Shown here: in pieces, positions 1 through 11,740 of the stretch
Position numbering within the stretch: the stretch's first letter is position 1
Layout: each line of letters opens with the position of its first letter
Source: Mytilus trossulus
Taxonomy: Eukaryota; Mollusca; Bivalvia; Mytilida; Mytilidae
NCBI RefSeq assembly: GCF_036588685.1
Contig: NC_086375.1
Span: forward strand, 41,013,270 to 41,077,269
Length of the DNA stretch: 64,000 bases
Direction of reading: 5' to 3'
Position numbers and translations under genes: made by a program
The notes under the pieces: model-generated
What the model was told of the DNA's origin: nothing
Databases searched by the model: none
What the model saw: the letters and a program-made list of their open reading frames with translations, nothing else

Positions 1-1218
1 AAGAGGGTGGCATAAAAAGGACAACAATCAACAAAAATGTGAGACACAAAGTGCCGGTAAAGCAAGACTGGTGAGTCTCTTCTACACGAAACATGGGTCT
101 TTCCTGACGTCGAAAATTTTAATCCGGGTATCTATAAGTTTATTCATAGACAATGTCATATCTATCACAGTGTGAAACTCATCTTTTTATATTAATGTGG
201 TGAATTTGGCAAGAAACTTAAAAAAAAGAAAACAAACTATTTTAATGAATCAATTAAAACAACTAATGAAACAAACTTAAAACAAAATTAAACAGATAAC
301 AAACCTAATACTCAAATCAAATAATCACAGATTATTTCATAAAAAACAATTTACTGTATATCGAAGCTTGGTTTTATTTGTTTTTTGTGGGGGGATTGTT
401 TAGATACACGCTTAAATGTATTGCCTTCTTTACTGGAAATACTCATTTCTATGTTTATAATAAAATCTCTTATTTTAGGTAAAAAGATAAACTTAACATT
501 ATCAATTCTCCATGTTGTGTAGTCAATGTCAGACAGACACATTTACCTAACAATATAAATTATTATTGGGAGAAATTAGAGCCCAATGAAAGTTCGATAA
601 CTGTACTCAAATGGCGATTGACAAAATTGTTAGTAACATAATCTAAAGATTAACATGAACACATAGCATTTTCGGGAAACGGAAATCACTCGAAAACCAA
701 ACCAAAGGTAGAAAATATTTTTTTTGAAAATTGACAAACATATATACAAAGATCAAAAATTTGATTCCAATTGAAAACTGCGAGGAAAGCAGCTCGAGAG
801 GTGTTGGCCTTTTTTTTTTATAAAATTATAAAATTAAATAACACGAATTTACATGATAGACACCTTTAGAACCATAAGGATGATAAATAGTTTTTATAAG
901 CGTTTGTGGTTTGCAAAGCAGTGTCATTTTAAAAGTTTATATATTATCAACTAATCCTGGTTCCTTTTGCTTTTCATGTTCAATTTACAAAACAAGACGT
1001 TACATTTGAGTTGTCTCCCCTCAAACATTTTCGCATATAGTTCATATTTTGTACAACCAATATAGTGCATATGCTTTAACAGTTGACATTTTACAATAAC
1101 CATGTAATACTGCATTAATATCACTGTTCATAAAACAATTTCAGGATCAGAATATATGTTCAAAAACAAACTTTCTTTTCTTTTTTTACGACAAATAAAA
1201 CCATTGAGTCAGACCATT
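1..1218. other. AT-rich flank, no firm gene
   Basis: Nothing convincing is seen. A 63-codon minus-strand frame (542-351) ends in a Lys/Ser/Pro-rich tail and is preceded on its strand by a ttag that could be a splice acceptor, so it might be a terminal exon. No family is recognisable and the context is AT-rich. The stretch next to 1219 would hold the 3' UTR of the zinc-finger gene. Confidence 0.3.
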
Positions 1219-3909
1219 TTATGACAGATCTTTCTTAATATCATGTTTTCTCATATGATCATTAAAGCGTTGTTTTGAAAGGTAGTCACGTCCGATGCAA
1301 TGAGGACAACTGTATGGTTTTTCACCTGTGTGTGTTTTAAGGTGTTGATTCAATTCGTTTCCTGTGAAGAACGTTTTGCTGCATACTTCGCACTCGAAAG
1401 GTGTATTTCCAGAATGCATTAAGATATGTCTTTTCACTGAACGTTCGTCCTTCAATTCTTTACCACATGTTTCGCAGCTTAACATCTCTTTACTGTGTGT
1501 TCTCATATGCGTTTTCAATTGGGCATTATCTCCAAACCTTTTCCCGCAGGTAATACAACATCTTGGCTTTTCACCATAGTGTGTTTTCACATGCCTTTGT
1601 AAATTGCTAAGATAGGCAAACTTTTTATTACATATTTCACATTCGTAAGGCAGTTCACCTGTATGTGTTCTCATGTGCTTTTTCAGTGCACTGTTCTCGC
1701 TAAAACTTTTACCACATTCTTCACATTTAAACGGTTTTTCGCCAGTATGTGTTCTCATGTGACTATCATAATGATTACTCCGTCTGAAGGTATTACCACA
1801 AATGTCACACTTGAAAGGCTTTATGTCTGTATGTATCATAATATGAGAACTCAAACTAGAGTTTGTGGTAAATCCTTTGCCACAAGTAGTACAAACGTAA
1901 GGTGTTTCACCTGTATGAACTCGAACATGGTTCAAAAGAATGCTTGGAAATCGAAAACTCTCGCCACATATATCGCACTTATGTGATTTTTCGCCGGTAT
2001 GCATTTTCAGATGAGTTTTAAGATTACTACCCTGTTTAAATCCTTTCCCACAAATTTTACAAATGAAAGGTTTTTCATTAGTGTGTACTCTCATATGGGT
2101 TGTCAGGCTTCCACAACTTAATGTTTTATTACAAATACGACACGTAAATTGTTTTGGCTTCGATCTTTCTTTATGAACACGTGAATGTTTTTTGAGTTCA
2201 TTTTTGTCTCCAAAACTCTCACTACATGTTACACAAATGTATGGTTTTTCTTCAGTATGTATTTTCATATGTGTTGCCAAATCACTCGACAATTTGAACA
2301 TTTTCCTACATAAGGTGCAACAGTATGGCCTTTGGTTATGCCGTCTAATATGACTTCTCAAGTGTGCATTTTGTACGAAACTTTTACCACATATTTTGCA
2401 ATTATACGGTTTTTCTCCAGTATGTATTTTCATATGAAGCGATAGGTTTCCGAAACCTCTAAAGCCTTTCCCACAAACCTCACATGTGTGAGGGAGTTCC
2501 CCGGTATGCTTCATGTTGTGAATTTCTAATCCATTCATAGATTTGAAGCTTTGACTACATATTGTACAGTTGTGCGTCTTTTCGACTTTGCCATCATGTT
2601 TTCTCTTATGTCTTCTCATGTCGCCATGATTTGAAAATCTTTTAGGACAAATATTGCAGCTATACGGTTTCTCTCCTGTATGAGATCTCATGTGAATATT
2701 CAAGCTTTGTGGAGAGCTAAAACTTTCAGAGCATATACTGCAAACGTATGGTTGTTCCCCATTGTGTATTCTCATGTGTCTAAGTAAATCTTTCTTACAA
2801 ATGAAATCTTTACCACAAACATCACAGCTGCTCAGGTTATGACCAGTATGAAATCTCTTGTGGGTCTTTAAATAATCTAAAGTTTTGAACTTTTTACCGC
2901 ATGTGTCACAAGGAAACGATTTCTTTCGTAAGTGCATTCTCAGGTGAGATTTGAACTTAATACTATCAGTAATTTCTAATCCACAGAAATCACACCTATT
3001 CACGTTCTGAAGTGATGAAATTACATTTGATTTGTCCAAATCATCCTTAACAAACTTTATATCTTTGGAGTCAGTACAACTTGTAGGTATCCTAGCTTCA
3101 GTGACCTCAACCTTTGTTAAGATGTCTTTCTTACAGTTTTTAATCAAAACCTCATTAGGTTTCTCATCAGAAGTATTTGTTTGAATTTTCATACAATATT
3201 TTAAATCAGGCTTTTTCGTGTCTCCTCCCTTGTAAACATCATCATTAACATTTCCGAAAATATTTGATTGTTTCACATCCTTTTTATCTACAATATCTTC
3301 TTTAACCTTTATTTTTGAAAAAGAAAAACTAGTTTTTGGCTTGTCTTCTTTATCAACAGAATCTCCTTCACGTTTTCCATAAAGGGCATTAATGAGTTCG
3401 GTTATACTTTTTTCTTGATGGATAACTTGTTTAGCTTTTACTGGTTGAGTTGGAAAGTTTTTGTTGTCATTTATATGGTCTCTTTTTAATACTGGTTTGA
3501 GTTCAGCTAGTGGTGAAATGTTTACCTTGTTCACATTTTCCTTGTTTGATTTATTTGTGTGAATTTTACCACAAGAAGGCTTCAAATGTCTGCTTAAATG
3601 TCCATCTTGAAAACTGTTAAATTTTCTAGTCGAGATCCTGTTATTCTTTAAACTATCAATTTTGATAGGTTCTTTACTGATCGTAGAAGAAGCCGTCATT
3701 ATATTTTCCTTTTGAACCAAAATCTTATGAGATTCTAAAGGTAAAGTATGGACTGATGTTATACCTGTATTAAATTGGTCAAAATTGTCTTGATGCCCAA
3801 TGACAAGTTGATATTTTTCAGATGAACCATAATAACTTTTGTTTAGTTCTTCATTTTCGGGATTAGCAATCTCCATAGCTTCTGCTGAATTGTGTGTACT
3901 TTCGGTCAT
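1219..3909 (-). CDS. C2H2 zinc-finger protein with 21 fingers
   Basis: An 896-residue protein in one uninterrupted exon. Residues 1 to about 300 are polar, Lys/Ser/Asn-rich and look disordered. No KRAB, BTB or ZAD domain is visible. From about residue 305 to the C-terminus I count 21 C2H2 fingers, many joined by TGEKPY/F-type linkers, which is the signature of a nuclear sequence-specific DNA-binding protein. Two fingers depart from the usual C-x2-C-x12-H-x3-H spacing: finger 11 has 11 residues between the second Cys and first His, and finger 21 has 13. The ATG lies at 3909-3907. On the minus strand, tttttag just before position 3996 could be the acceptor of a 5' UTR intron. Target DNA and role cannot be read from sequence. 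Animals have large lineage-specific families of such genes, so I give no symbol. Confidence 0.95.
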   Translation of the reverse strand: MTESTHNSAEAMEIANPENEELNKSYYGSSEKYQLVIGHQDNFDQFNTGITSVHTLPLESHKILVQKENIMTASSTISKEPIKIDSLKNNRISTRKFNSFQDGHLSRHLKPSCGKIHTNKSNKENVNKVNISPLAELKPVLKRDHINDNKNFPTQPVKAKQVIHQEKSITELINALYGKREGDSVDKEDKPKTSFSFSKIKVKEDIVDKKDVKQSNIFGNVNDDVYKGGDTKKPDLKYCMKIQTNTSDEKPNEVLIKNCKKDILTKVEVTEARIPTSCTDSKDIKFVKDDLDKSNVISSLQNVNRCDFCGLEITDSIKFKSHLRMHLRKKSFPCDTCGKKFKTLDYLKTHKRFHTGHNLSSCDVCGKDFICKKDLLRHMRIHNGEQPYVCSICSESFSSPQSLNIHMRSHTGEKPYSCNICPKRFSNHGDMRRHKRKHDGKVEKTHNCTICSQSFKSMNGLEIHNMKHTGELPHTCEVCGKGFRGFGNLSLHMKIHTGEKPYNCKICGKSFVQNAHLRSHIRRHNQRPYCCTLCRKMFKLSSDLATHMKIHTEEKPYICVTCSESFGDKNELKKHSRVHKERSKPKQFTCRICNKTLSCGSLTTHMRVHTNEKPFICKICGKGFKQGSNLKTHLKMHTGEKSHKCDICGESFRFPSILLNHVRVHTGETPYVCTTCGKGFTTNSSLSSHIMIHTDIKPFKCDICGNTFRRSNHYDSHMRTHTGEKPFKCEECGKSFSENSALKKHMRTHTGELPYECEICNKKFAYLSNLQRHVKTHYGEKPRCCITCGKRFGDNAQLKTHMRTHSKEMLSCETCGKELKDERSVKRHILMHSGNTPFECEVCSKTFFTGNELNQHLKTHTGEKPYSCPHCIGRDYLSKQRFNDHMRKHDIKKDLS

Positions 3910-4286
3910 TATGCTACCAGCACCAAAGTAACTTATAGATATTTCTCACTATCTATATCTTCCTTTGTTTCAAATAATTATTTGATATCGATGACTCTAA
4001 AAAATAAAAAGTTTATCATTTATCAACAAATTATCTTATCAAAGGTATAATACATCCAAATCACAAATTCTATTACGTCACATACGTTTTTTTCATGAAA
4101 AGGGACAAAAACATTTCTCTGGATTTGAATTGTAGGAAACTAACCCTGAATTCCATTGCAAAAAAAATTCCTGAGTCATGAAAATGTCTTAGGTGTTTCT
4201 AAGCGCCATTCTTTTTTCATTTAGTGTTTCTATAAAAGAATTTGAAAACTTGGAAGTTACAGAAAAAACATCTAGGTTAATCTTTA
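3910..4286. other. 5' UTR and upstream region of the zinc-finger gene
   Basis: About 87 bp next to the start codon probably form the 5' UTR, bounded by an acceptor-like tttttag (minus strand) at 3997. The remainder is AT-rich. No TATA box or clear core promoter is seen. Confidence 0.35.
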
Positions 4287-4515
4287 ATTGGATAACTCCC
4301 AGTGTGGTTGTTTAGTTTCAATGCAATGAATTTTTATCTGAAAAGGTGTCTTAGTACTTGACAGGAAAAAACTTTATTCATGTCAAGTATGTCCTTATTT
4401 GAAACAAAGATGAATAACATTTTGCAAATTATTCTTTATTTTCTTTTTGGAAAGTGCCATTTAACAAAGACTATGATTAGAGGAGAATAATGGTGACATT
4501 ACTACTGAATATTTA
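4287..4515 (+). repeat. Dispersed repeat, copy 1
   Basis: This segment aligns by eye with 52105-52315 in the same orientation. Shared blocks include tagtact(t/g)gacagga, catg(t/c)caagta and ttaacaaagacta. No terminal repeats or target duplication were found, so its class is unknown. Confidence 0.6.
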
Positions 4516-4689
4516 GAAAAACTCATTCAATTTCTTAAAATTTACTGGAAGACACTTTGTTACTACATCAGTTACTGCTGATCATCTTACTGCAAATCTA
4601 GATTTTATTTTTTAGATAATTATCATTTTTTTTTGGTCTGAACTAGAGGCTCTAATGAGCTAGAATATAATAATAAAATCACACAAATA

Positions 4690-4935
4690 CTGTCTAGTGT
4701 CAGTAGTGAACTCCGAGGGAATTTCAAATTGTCCCTAATCGAAAGGCAGAAACACAAAACTCAGACGCATGAAACGAATGGATTACAAGTCATATTCCTG
4801 ACTTGGTACAGGCATTTGATTATGTAGAAAATGCTTGATTATTCTTGGTTTTAAAGCTACCTAAACCTCTCACTTGTATAACAGTCGCATCTAATTCCAT
4901 AATATAACTCTTGGAGTAAGAAAACATCCTAAACA
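4690..4935 (+). repeat. Mussel-type dispersed repeat
   Basis: A block running from cagaaacacaaaactcagac to the stretch around cagtcgcatctaattccata. I recognise this phrase (nonspecific 'catattcctgacttggtaca' core) as common in mussel sequence. A short piece of the same phrase recurs near 62715-62765. Class unknown. Confidence 0.5.
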
Positions 4936-6504
4936 TTTATGTGCATAAAAAAAGATTAAGAAGTTATTAACAATGTATAAAATCTTCATTATCATTGATT
5001 ACAAATCTTGACTTTCGGAGTATGATCAGGAGTCATATTGAAAATACCAGTAATTATTTGTATTTTGATCTTTAACAGGCTAAAACTTCGATAGGTGACT
5101 TTGTCACTCAGCATGGTTAATTGAGAGTAACAATCAATTACATCTACAAACCATATATTAAATTTCTCAACGATAAAGAACATTCCGGTCAAGTTCAGTT
5201 TAATTTGTTTCTGTTGTTTTCGAAATAAAAGTATTTAAAATGAAATACTAATATTTGGTTCTTATCATTTATGGACACTATTCTGAACTATTCAATCGGC
5301 AGATGTTTTTTTGGTTTTTTTTGCGTCTTTATTAGTAGTTGTAGATATTATATTGCTGGTCATATTCGATCTTGACTCTTTCATCTTGTATATCTGGGGA
5401 TCAATATATTATTTGTAACGGTTATAAGTGTTGTCCTTATTACGATAATATAATAGCGCGAAATGTTCCATTACATATGATACACTAGAACAACATAAAT
5501 GAGATAATCACATTTTATTGAGGAAAATGATAGATTTTCGGTCGATCATTATAGATGAACGGCGTAAATTTACCTTAACTATTATTATCGGTCCTAAATG
5601 CATTTAAAAAAATTATTGAGACCATCTATCATTTTCGATCATAAATGCATTAACGTCGATAATGATCGATAATCTATCATAAAGGAACGCGGGAACCACA
5701 TTATTGGATAATAACAGTAAAACGTGCGATTCGTAAATGCATTTACGCCCTGTTTTCTATGCCATTAGATATGTACCCAATGGGTTATCGAGAAGGCTAA
5801 ATTAACTTGTCCAATCATATCCATCGTTTCAAATGATATTGTTTATGAATTGAAATGTTTTTTTTTGTTACATTAAATTATACGAAATTTAAAATTAGAT
5901 GCCAGTTTGCAACAACCAAGAATCCTGGTAATAGTATACTTATAACAATATTTATAAGTAAATAAGTTATAACTGGCACTAATTTCGTATATTTGGCAAG
6001 CCGTTGTGGAATTTATTCTCTATTTATAAATATCATTATTTATTTTATAAATCATTGATCTCATCTTTTTTCTTAAATATTAAATTAACATACCCTTAAT
6101 TTTGCTGAATTTGCCCCTAAAATCAAATTTATAATTTGGCCTCTTTCGTAAAACTTTGAATTCAATTTGGTAGAACATGCATGTTGACGGCCAAGAAGTG
6201 TTATTTTCCCTAATTCCATGTTGTACTTTCCACGACACTGTCAAAGAATCGTCAGATCTAAGGAAATTTTGCGCCCCATGGTTTAGATTAAAGGCCCATT
6301 TGGTTTCCAAGAAGCAAATAACTGACTTAATTTGCGTTGTTAAAGAAATGACAAGTCGAGAAGCAAATATGCCATGCATATTCAGGACGACTCACTTACT
6401 GTTCAGTTTTTCTAGTTTTGGAATTTTGAAATATTGGTTCTTTTTAATGGAACATTGATTAACTTTACAAGTTGAATTCCCTGTTTACTCTTATCATTAT
6501 TATC
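4936..6504. other. AT-rich spacer with an imperfect palindrome
   Basis: No gene is supported; the overlapping frames at 6080-6458 are mutual shadows. An imperfect inverted repeat lies at about 5527-5552 and 5658-5680: atgatagatt followed by tcgatcattat, then the reverse complement. Two taaatgcatt-type motifs lie between and beside the arms, suggesting a decayed palindromic MITE. Confidence 0.4.
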
Positions 6505-6631
6505 AGTACTTATTGAATGTTCTATAGTCATAACATGTACTTGTTGAATGGTCTATAGTCATAGCATGCATTTGTTGAAGGTCCTATAGTCATAGCATGT
6601 ATTTTTTGAATGTCCTATAGTCATATCATGT
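6505..6631 (+). repeat. 31-bp satellite, left fragment
   Basis: About four units of the monomer that continues at 10630, of the form tcatagcatgtacttgttga followed by atgtcctatag. The BEL/Pao element inserted inside a unit: the last five bases here (catgt, 6627-6631) are repeated at 10630-10634. Confidence 0.92.
6627..6631. repeat. Left target-site duplication (catgt)
   Basis: Five bases directly before the 5' LTR, identical to 10630-10634 directly after the 3' LTR. Five bp is the usual duplication size for LTR elements. Confidence 0.93.
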
Positions 6632-6799
6632 TGTCGAGATTACCGCGGTATCACGACGTTCCTAAGTTTGTACATTACCATTGGCGACGTTGGCGACTTC
6701 AGTGACGTCGCCGTGGGTTCTTTGAGTTGTTATTAAAAGTTATGGCTGAACAGACATCTTTGTTATATTAGCGAAAATATACTACTTTTAACCTCCACA
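6632..6799 (+). repeat. 5' LTR of BEL/Pao element
   Basis: 168 bp, starting tgtcgag and ending cctccaca. It matches 10462-10629 except for three substitutions (t/g in ccgcgg(t/g)atc, t/c in gtggg(t/c)tc, a/g in cagac(a/g)tc). No indels. Confidence 0.95.
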
Positions 6800-6803
6800 T
6801 TTA

Positions 6804-6816
6804 TGGTACCGTGACC
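6804..6816 (+). promoter_or_regulatory. Probable primer-binding site
   Basis: A tggtaccgtgacc stretch four bases after the 5' LTR. It starts with TGG, as expected for pairing with a tRNA 3' CCA end. I could not assign the tRNA. No clear polypurine tract is visible before the 3' LTR. Confidence 0.5.
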
Positions 6817-6817
6817 A

Positions 6818-7324
6818 ATGGATTTAAGCAAGCTCAAATCGATAAGATCCGGGAACAGAAGTGCTGTTACAAAACTTATTCGGAAGATAGATGCAGCGAA
6901 GCAAGATACAGATTTCGACCCAGAAGAATTGACAGCAACATTTGAAAATCTTCCTCAGAAGCAAAAGATACTGAACAATTTGAACGAGCAGATACTCAAC
7001 CTAGCGGAAGCAGAAGATATTGAAAGTGAAATTCTAGATTCAGATGAGTATTGTATTACGTTAGAAACCAAAATCAGACACATAAGAAATTTTGTTCAAG
7101 ATCCTCATACCACACCAAAGACACGTCAGAGTGAAACTTCATCCCAGATATTAAATGTTGACTCTCAACCGTTCGTCTCAGCAAACCTCACAGAAAACTC
7201 ATGCACGCAGTCGTCACAAAATCCGTTCTCTCAAGCTAGTAACACAGTGAGTACTAATATAAATTCGTATGCATCCGCAAGCAGTCAGAATAAACCCTTC
7301 ATTGACCGATGTCCAGAAATTTAA
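6818..7324 (+). pseudogene. gag: BEL/Pao gag, N-terminal part
   Basis: A 168-codon frame beginning at the first ATG after the leader. It is charged and helical, as in the N-terminus of BEL/Pao gag, followed by a Ser/Asn/Gln-rich linker. Gag similarity ends near 7290, where the frame runs into a stop. The conserved continuation is in another frame, and the middle of gag is missing, so this is a deletion with a frame change. Confidence 0.8.
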
Positions 7325-8725
7325 TTACCTCAAAGCGCAGTTACAAAATGAAGCTTTACGCACCATAGCTGGTTTTGCGCTCACCAATGCAAACTATGCA
7401 GACGCCATTATTTTATTGAAGGAAAGATTCGGACAAACACACAAAATCATGCAAGCATACATTCAAGCATTATTAGAAATTCCATCACCACGAAATCATC
7501 TTGTCAGTTTGAGACAATTCTATGATCAAATGGAAACTTACGTCAGAGGGCTAGAATCTTTGGGCCAGTCACAAGACTCGTATGGAACATTACTTGTACC
7601 AATTAGTTTGAAAAAATTACCGGGAGAAATTAAAAAAAAACTTGCCCGTGAACATGGAACAGAAAACTGGTCATTACGAGACCTCCGGAAAAGTATTTGC
7701 AATGAAATAAACATAATTGATGCGGGACAAGACACTGAAACTTCTAACAATTTACCAAGTACATCATCTTTCTTTACCGGAACTAAATCAACAAAACCCC
7801 GCCAAAATCAAGCTCTAAATACAAGAAATATACGCCAGAATTTAGACACTAAACATTGTGTATTTTACCACGATGTACACGCACCAGCGCATTGCGCGAA
7901 CATATCGGATCCAGCAGCACGCATGAACATTGTAAAGCGGGAGAAATTGTGTTTCAACTGCCTTAGAACACATCGTATACATGATTGTAAGTCAAAACAC
8001 TTATGCCGAAATTGCAACAAAAGACATCACACAAGTCTGTGCACTGTACGCCAATTTAACAACAAGAACCACGAGAATGACAGAAGTAGACAAAGCGTGC
8101 AAAATACAAATTACAGCCAACAGCATATGGATTTTCATGGTAACACTCATGGACAAGCTAATCAGACATCTGTACATTTGGTGAATGACACGGATCAGAA
8201 GGAAGAGGACACATCAATTTTATACTCATCGTCAGTCGAGGTACGTACAAATGTTCTTTTAAAAACTGCAGTAGCACCCGTATGGTCAGACCACTCATGT
8301 AGAGACACCCATATACTTTTTGACGAGGGAGCACAGAGATCATTTGTGACCGAAGATTTAGCAAGAAAACTTAATTTACATTCAGAGGGAACTGAAATTC
8401 TACAGTTATCATCATTTGGATATAGAAACAAAACCGTAAGACATTTAGATAAATCGACAGTGTTCGTAGAAACAGTTGCAGGACAGAAAATACCGATACA
8501 CGTTCTAATTGTACCAATGATTGCCGTACCTTTGCAGAACAATATTCGCCACATCAACAGAGGACTGAATTATTTACGGGGACTTAAGTTAGCACATCCG
8601 GTAACACAGGAAGAGTCTTTCGAAATATCGTTATTGATCGGAGCTGACTACTACTGGGACTTAGTCGAGGATGAAGTCATACGGGGGAATGGTCCAAACG
8701 CCGTGAGGTCAAAGTTAGTTTTTTT
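7285..8725 (+). pseudogene. BEL/Pao gag C-terminus and aspartic protease
   Basis: The frame opens within gag (NPSLTDVQKFNYLKAQLQ region), passes a Cys/His-rich stretch at about 7945-8040 (CFNC...CRNC...HH), then a retroviral-type aspartic protease whose active-site motif reads FDEGAQ near 8320. BEL/Pao elements often vary the DTG/DSG triad, so this need not be a dead enzyme. The protease-to-RT connection is lost at an eight-T run (8719-8726), after which similarity continues in a different frame. Confidence 0.85.
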
Positions 8726-8726
8726 T

Positions 8727-9555
8727 ACTTTCCGGTCCAGTAAGCGACAAGAGGGATAACTCATTGATGGCTACTAGCATTTTTAATATTCTTACTTCTC
8801 ATAGATCGGAAGAGCATGATATAGAAACATTTTGGAGATTGGAATCGATTGCTATTAACTCGAAGGAAACAGACGAAGACGATACGGATTTTTTGGAAAC
8901 ATATCAAGACACTTCGACTGAACTCAGAGGTAATAAATACTTTGCAAAATTGCCATGGAAACAGGAACATGAAGAACTACCATCAAACTATACAGTCACA
9001 AAAAGAAGAACAGAGAACGTTATTAAGAAACTTAGTCAAGATCCTAAACTACTAAAGAAGTATGGAGATATAATCGCCGAACAGGAACGCAGGGGATTTG
9101 TTGAGACAGTAGATGAAAAAGAACAAAAAGGCGAGAAAGTTCATTACATTCCACATCACCCTATACACAAGGAATCTAGCACAACTCCTATACGAATAGT
9201 ATACGACTGCAGTTGTCGTCAATCACCAAGTCATCCAAGTCTAAATGATTGTCTTATGGACACACCACCAAAATTAAATGATTTGACAAAACTCCTAGTA
9301 CAGTTTAGAGCCAACCAGTTTGCTACATGTACTGAAATTGAGAAAGCTTTCTTACATGTTGGATTGAGCGAAGAAGATAGAGATGTTACCCGATTTTTAT
9401 GGCTTAGTGACCCTACAAATCCAGGAAGTCAGCTGAAAACTTATAGGTTCAAAGCAGTGTTATTTGGAGCGACGTCTTCGCCCTTTATACTCAACGCCAC
9501 AATACAGAAACATTTGAAAGAGATATTTAAGTTGATAACATATTGTCTAATATGA
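8727..9555 (+). pseudogene. BEL/Pao reverse transcriptase, N-terminal part
   Basis: Contains the connector typical of BEL/Pao (TSH...FW.LESI), the RIVYDCS block and the motif-A region. The catalytic Asp expected before IEKAF is Glu here (CTEIEKAF). FGATSSPF follows. The frame ends about ten codons later, just before motif C, because sequence between the two RT halves is missing. Confidence 0.87.
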
Positions 9556-10283
9556 ACAAAGAGGAAGATTTACTTACGTATTTTAAAGAAGCAAGAAGCT
9601 TGATGGCTGGAGCTGGATTCAACTTGAGATCATGGAGTTCAAACAGTGCTAAATTACTAGAATTAGCTAAAGAAGAAAACGTCCTAGATACGGATAAGTA
9701 TACCAAAATACTTGGAATGTTGTGGAACAGTCGTAGCGACGAGATTTTTTACCCTAAGCGTGATATTCCTACACCAGAACTACTTCAACATGTAACTAAA
9801 CGAGAAGTTTTGAAATATTCTTCAAAGATTTATGATCCACTCGGCTTACTTAGTTCGGTTACAATGCAACACTTCTGGACAAGATGGAAGTCCGAGTACT
9901 TAACTCCATTGCGCGAATTTCACAAAACTTTAGGAAAAAACGAACAATCTATTCAAATTGGAGACATAGTTCAAATACATAATGAATCGCCTAGAGTAAA
10001 TTGGAAACTAGGTATAGTTAATGAACTTATCAGAGGCAATGATGGACATGTACGGGCAGCACGAATACAGACGAGCAATGGTGAGACATCCCGACCAATC
10101 GTTAAACTATTTCCGTTGAAGGTATCGGGGACACATTCGGATGCTACAAGCGATCACACTGACGAGCAACATGAAGACACAACGCAAAGAAGTACTAGAC
10201 CGAAACGAAATGCGAGCATCAAGGCCCGGGAGAGGATACGAAAGTGGACAAACAATGTAGACGAAAATGATGAAGAAGATTAA
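9535..10283 (+). pseudogene. BEL/Pao RT thumb fused to post-integrase domain
   Basis: Begins in the RT motif-C region (VDN without the preceding Tyr; a stop lies immediately upstream in this frame). It continues through the RT thumb (KILGMLWN, YDPLGLLSSVT). Then, near 9860, it jumps in frame to the segment that follows integrase in BEL/Pao polyproteins (FW.RW..EYL..LR, GDIVQIH, WKLGIV). RNase H and the integrase core are absent. Confidence 0.85.
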
Positions 10284-10461
10284 CAATTTTCAAAAGGACT
10301 TTCAAAGTTAATTCAAATTTTTCATTTATGTGAACAAGAACTTAGTCAATTCAATTAAGTTCATTCATGGAGATAGAGACTTTTTAAAATTTGATTTATT
10401 TACAAATATGGACAGTTAATGTGAAATTTAAGATAATTTGCACTTTTTGCGGCCCCCAGTA
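10284..10461. other. BEL/Pao 3' untranslated segment
   Basis: Non-coding tail between the last stop and the 3' LTR. It ends in tttttgcggcccccagta, which is not a purine tract. Confidence 0.6.
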
Positions 10462-10629
10462 TGTCGAGATTACCGCGGGATCACGACGTTCCTAAGTTTG
10501 TACATTACCATTGGCGACGTTGGCGACTTCAGTGACGTCGCCGTGGGCTCTTTGAGTTGTTATTAAAAGTTATGGCTGAACAGACGTCTTTGTTATATTA
10601 GCGAAAATATACTACTTTTAACCTCCACA
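10462..10629 (+). repeat. 3' LTR of BEL/Pao element
   Basis: 168 bp, 165 of 168 positions identical to the 5' LTR, followed immediately by the catgt target duplicate at 10630-10634. Confidence 0.95.
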
Positions 10630-11740
10630 CATGTACTTGTTGAATGTCCTATAGTCATATCATGTACTTGTTGAATGCTCTATTGTCATAGCATGTATTT
10701 GTTGAATGTCCTATAGTCAAAGCAAGTACTTGTTGAATGTCCTAGTCATAACTTGTACCTGTTGAATGTCCTATTGTCAAAACAGGTACTTGTTTGTTGA
10801 ATGTTCTATAGTCTAATCATGTACTTGTTGAATGTCCTCTAGTCTAATCATGTACTTGTTGAATGTCCTTTGGTCGTAGAATGTACTTCATGAATGTCCT
10901 ATTGTCAAAACAGGTACTTGTTGAATGTCCTATAGTCCTAGCTTATATTTGTTGAATGTCCTATAGTCCTAGCTTATATTTGTTGAATGTCCTGTAGTCA
11001 TAGCATAAGCTAATTTGATGTCCTATTGTCTAACCATATACTTGTTGAATGTCTTATAGTAATGCATGTACTTGTTGAATGCCCTATTGTCAAAACAGGT
11101 ACTTGTTAAATGTCCTATAGTCATAACATGTATTTTTTGAATGTCCTATAGTCATAGCAAGTATCTGTTGAATGTCCTGTAGTCCAAGCATGTATTTGTT
11201 GAATGTCCTGTAGTTATATCATGTATTTGTTGAATGTCCTATAGTCATAGCATGTATTTGTTGAATGTCCTGTAGTTATAGCATGTACTTGTTGAATGTC
11301 CTATAGTCCTAGCATGTATTTGTTGAATGTCTTGAGTCATAGCATGTACTTGTTGAATATCCTATAGTCATAGTATGTATCTATTGAATGTTCTGTAGTC
11401 ATAGCATGTATTTGTTGAATGTCGTATAGTCATAAAATGTATTTTTTCAATGTCCTGTAGTCATAGCATGTATTTGTTGAATGTCCTGTAGTCATAGCAT
11501 GTACTTGTTGAATATCCTATAGTCATAGCATGTATTTGTTGAATGTCCTGTAGTCATAGCATTATTTATTGAATGTTTTATAGTCATAAAATGTATTTCT
11601 TTAATGTCCTGTAGTCAAAGCATGTATTTGTTGAATGTCCTGTAGTCAAAGCGTGTACTTGTTGATTGTTCTGTAGTCATATCATGTTCTTGTTGACTTT
11701 CCTATAGTCATAGCATGTGCTTATTGAATGTCCTATAGCG
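10630..11740 (+). repeat. 31-bp satellite, homogeneous block
   Basis: About 35 units of roughly 31 bp, mostly of one monomer type: tcatagcatgta(c/t)ttgttg then aatgtcct(a/g)tag. Occasional variants carry tcaaaacaggt. Short reading frames here are repeat artefacts. Confidence 0.95.

Larger units (their letters stand above)
6632..10629 (+). mobile_element. BEL/Pao LTR retrotransposon, internally deleted
   Basis: A 3998-bp element with 168-bp LTRs (TG...CA) and a perfect 5-bp target duplication, inserted into a 31-bp satellite. Internal order is gag, CCHC-like cysteine region, aspartic protease, reverse transcriptase, then the domain that follows integrase in BEL/Pao polyproteins. The RNase H and integrase catalytic regions are absent. 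Coding breaks occur near 7290 (gag), in an eight-T run at 8719-8726, near 9525-9545 (RT) and near 9860 (large in-frame loss). The LTRs differ at only three positions, so insertion was recent even though the body is defective. It must have moved with enzymes supplied by another copy, or decayed very quickly. Confidence 0.93.

Noticed and set aside
6080..6458. Two overlapping frames of 93-99 codons on opposite strands
   Set aside because: Mutually antisense, AT-rich, no family resemblance, no splice context.
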